This document shows, one piece after another, positions 61,388 to 64,000 of a DNA stretch of 64,000 nt. This stretch comes from Selaginella tamariscina. Its lineage: Eukaryota > Streptophyta > Lycopodiopsida > Selaginellales > Selaginellaceae. The first letter of the stretch is position 1; the number at the start of each line of letters is the position of its first letter. The stretch is taken from the NCBI GenBank assembly GCA_003024785.1, contig PUQB01000051.1:203194-267193 (forward strand), given 5' to 3'. The position numbers and the translations under genes are program-made. A model generated the notes under the pieces. It did no database searches. It saw only the letters and a program-made list of their open reading frames with translations, and was not told the DNA's origin.

Positions 61388-61760
61388 ATGAAGAATGCGC
61401 GGCGCTTCTGCAGAGAGCAATAGTGAACAGGAAATCTTTCACAACATATTTCAATGTGGAGCTTAACAAGTTAGATTCAAATGGGACACCAACAACATAC
61501 ATTTCTCTCATTCGCAAATGTAAACAGCTCCAGCGACTGCACAGGCATATTGTGTATGTTCCTCACTGTGAAGACCGCCTTCTTCTCATATGCTTATTGG
61601 TTCCTACTCCAAGTGTGATAGTCTACAGGATGCAGAAGATTGTTTAAGAAGATATCCCAGAGGAATGTTTTCTCATGGACTATGGTGATCTCTGCATATG
61701 CCCAAGAAGGGCATATGCTCGATGCAATGTATGCTTTCCATAAGATGCTGGTAAATCATT
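61388..61760 (+). pseudogene. PPR protein gene, 5' fragment
   Basis: An ATG at 61388 opens a short frame that stops at 61423; the PPR frame (VNRKSFTTYFN, TYISLIRKCKQLQ, LHRHIV, HCEDRLLLICLL) runs 61423-61647 in a shifted frame, and a third frame from about 61640 continues FKKISQRNVFSWTMVISAYA, QEGHMLDAMYAFHKML. This is the N-terminal part of a PLS-class PPR protein cut off after about two repeats, followed by CA-rich and unrelated sequence. Two or more frame changes. Confidence 0.65.
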
Positions 61761-61919
61761 ATACAGCACACAAAACACACACACAACATATAGTAGTGGA
61801 GTATTATTATGATTACCGCATATGTCCGAGAGCGCATATGTGTATATGTACAACACGCACACCCACACATATAGATAATCCAGCTTATTAACTTAGTAAC
61901 AAAGTATGTTTATATCTAA

Positions 61920-61992
61920 GCGCCTGTAGCTCAGTGAACAGAGCGTCTGTTTCCTAAGTAGTAAGTCGCAGGTTCGACGCCTGTCAGGCGCG
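61920..61992 (+). tRNA. tRNA-Arg (CCU), probably decayed
   Basis: 73 nt, starting GCGCCTGTAGCTCAGTGAAC and ending CAGGCGCG, with a fully paired acceptor stem. The anticodon loop TTCCTAA is kept, but the anticodon stem (TCTGT/GTAGT) has one mismatch and two wobbles, the T loop reads TTCGACG where TTCGACC is expected, and the D loop is altered. Opposite strand to the good copy, 680 bp away. Confidence 0.65.
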
Positions 61993-62028
61993 TACTTGTA
62001 CTAACGTTCTTATTTGTGTTGCACACAA

Positions 62029-62322
62029 ATGTGGGTGTGTTTTGAGCCCATATGTGGCATGTGTGTATGTGTTTTTATGCCTGCGAGTTCGTCTGGGCTA
62101 TATGTGTAGTACGTAATGTGGGTGTGTTTTGAGCCCATATGTGGCATGTGTGTATGTTTTTTGCCTGCGAGTTCGTCTGGGCTATATGTGTAGAAGTACG
62201 GTTTATATATAATAAACTACTCAGTAAGCTATGGCATGTGTGTATGTGTTTTTTGCCTGCGAGTTCGTCGGGCTATATGTGTAGAAGTACGGTTTATATA
62301 TAATAAACTACTCAGTAAGCTA
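62029..62322. repeat. Three tandem copies, 85-115 bp
   Basis: Copies at 62029-62113, 62115-62230 and 62231-62322 share GGCATGTGTGTATGT, TGCCTGCGAGTTCGTC and GGGCTATATGTGTAG. The last two add GTACGGTTTATATATAATAA and ACTACTCAGTAAGCTA. Confidence 0.85.
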
Positions 62323-62329
62323 CTTTATA

Positions 62330-64000
62330 GGGCAATGAACAAAACTAGGTGAGTTAAAATACAGGTAATATAATATACAATATACATATATTTATGTTTA
62401 AGTATATGTGGTTCTGTATTCCTATTATCATTTCAATGATTATGTGGTTCTGTATCCTATTATCTTATCTACTGAACATGTTTTAAATTCTCTTATCTAC
62501 TGAACATGTTTTAAATAGAAGAATAGTGCGGGTTACATGACACCTGACCTTTTACCCTTATGATACTAATTTAAAATAATAAATTTTATTTTTAAAAATA
62601 AAATAAATACAAATGAAAATTATAAGTTTCTCAATTATATAAAATTCTTTTATATAAATATAATAAAGTTAAAAATTTAATTATTTATATTAATGATGGA
62701 CTTAATTATTTAATAATAATTATTAATTAATGAATCCTTAACTTAAGTGAGTTTATTCTTGAATTAAACCTTTAATTTAATTGTTATTCTTAGCTTGTTG
62801 AGTTTATCCTTAAGTCTTAATTGACCATTAACCTAGTTCATTTAGTTATTATATTTAATTTAATGAGTTTTTTTTAAGTTATACCTTTAATTTAATTGTC
62901 ATTCTTAACTTGGTGAATTTATTTTAAGTTTTTATGTTTAAACTTAAATTTTATCTTTAACTTAATGAGTTTATTATTAAGTTGGACCACTAAGCCAATT
63001 GTTATTCTTAGTTTGGTAACTTAGTTCTCAAGTTATTTAGTGTATGTTCTTTCTTTAAGTATATAATAACTTAACTCTCATTTAAATTAATGTGTGTATG
63101 TGAATAACACTTGGAATCTCTTTATCTAAGTTATTGTGTGTATGTGATAAATTAATTTTTTGATTTCTTTCTTAAATTATTGTGTGCATGTGTGACACTT
63201 GAAATCTCTCTATCTCTCTCGTATATCAAGTTTTGTGTGTATATGATAATTTTGTCTTATTTCTCTCAAATTATTATATGTATATAACCTTAATTTTCCT
63301 CACTTTTAAGTTTTACTATGTCAAACTTTTTTTTAAACTTAAGAGAATGACTATTGAATATAAATTAAAATGGTTATTAATAAAGCAATTTAGAATGGCT
63401 GTTGAATTGTTAAATATATAGTTGATCAAGTTAGTATAAATGACTTAATTAAGTCAAAAACTTTATTATTGCATATCATACTATGCTTTATATTATTAAT
63501 TTTTATTACATGAGGATATCATAAGGAAAGATTAAGTGGAGGAAGTAAATACTTGGGAGACAGACATGTAAACACACAAAATGGTTCATTTGAAGTTGCA
63601 AATTCATTGTTTCAATTTTTTAATTTATTTTGTTAATTAATTAGATAACATTGAAGGACCTTCAAATTATCTAATTTACGACCATCAAATTACTACCATG
63701 TAAGGTTTTGTTGTGTGTGTGAGTATGCGTGTGTGGTGCATACACATTTTCACCACATGCTTTAATTTTTTTTATGTATACACATGTTACATTTGTCCAC
63801 AATTTCATAAAGCAAGAAAAAAGTACAACATTCTTAACCAATTTAGAAATCATGTTATGAATTTTTGAAACCCTCAGAAAGAAACCTATGTGTGTATGTG
63901 TGCATGCATGCATAGTGCAAGGTGCAAGGTGTTATACTTAATAAATGACAAGATACAATCATCATGTTAAACACTACTAGTAAAAATGTACACATATATA
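62330..64000. other. AT-rich intergenic DNA with degenerate repeats
   Basis: No gene. 62430-62520 contains two short tandem duplications (TATGTGGTTCTGTAT and CTTATCTACTGAACATGTTT). 62720-63060 has loose repeats of TTAACTTAGTGAGTTTATT-like phrases, and 63080-63290 repeats of AAATTATTGTGTGTATGTG. Confidence 0.6.

Overview
This is nuclear DNA of a land plant. The evidence is spliced genes with short GT-AG introns, PPR fragments of the plant organelle type, a glucosyltransferase PSPG box, a SNAP33-like Qbc-SNARE, a chloroplast-type phosphoglycerate-mutase-like gene, plant telo-boxes (AAACCCTA) and a Ty3/gypsy element. The small introns, the MULE transposase type and the PSPG ending in SEQ followed by NTN suggest a seed-free plant such as a lycophyte, but that is only a guess. 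The intergenic DNA is very AT-rich, and introns are full of compound (CT)n/(CA)n/(TA)n microsatellites.

Layout. 1-4.2 kb: a broken MULE transposase and a PPR-gene fragment. 4.2-11.6 kb: AT-rich DNA with a reverse-strand gag-protease relic. 11.6-42.5 kb: a degenerate array whose basic unit is a clade-F-like PP2C phosphatase gene (+) tail-to-tail with a UDP-glycosyltransferase (UGT) gene (-). The unit is repeated with five reverse-strand UGT copies (A-E), two internally deleted type II UGT relics, three PP2C copies and four isolated PP2C last-exon relics. A Ty3/gypsy element (about 17.69-22.41 kb) sits between units A and B, and RAD9 fragments sit at unit junctions. 43.0-47.0 kb: the best-preserved genes, a full RAD9 checkpoint-clamp gene (-) head-to-head with an RHG-phosphatase/PGM-like gene (+) across a 152-bp telo-box-rich spacer. 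47.1-56.0 kb: SNAP relics, three copies of a small unrecognised single-membrane-segment gene, two O-fucosyltransferase fragments and one near-complete SNAP33-like gene (-). 56.5-60.7 kb: a mirror image of the left flank with a PGM relic (-), a RAD9 exon relic (+), a type II UGT relic (+) and UGT-F (+). 60.9-64 kb: tandem repeats, one good tRNA-Arg(CCU), a decayed tRNA-Arg, a PPR 5' fragment and AT-rich DNA.

How it fits together. The right part is an imperfect inverted duplication of the RAD9-PGM-SNAP-UGT block. Loss is reciprocal: the left arm kept RAD9 and PGM but lost SNAP, and the right arm kept SNAP but lost RAD9 and PGM. RAD9 (DNA-damage clamp), PGM-like, SNAP (membrane fusion), PP2C and UGT do not form an obvious pathway; their association looks like duplication history rather than a metabolic cluster. 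Single-base indels break almost every reading frame, many at short homopolymers. Part of this is probably sequence error rather than decay, so 'pseudogene' calls for the UGT, PP2C and gypsy genes are provisional.
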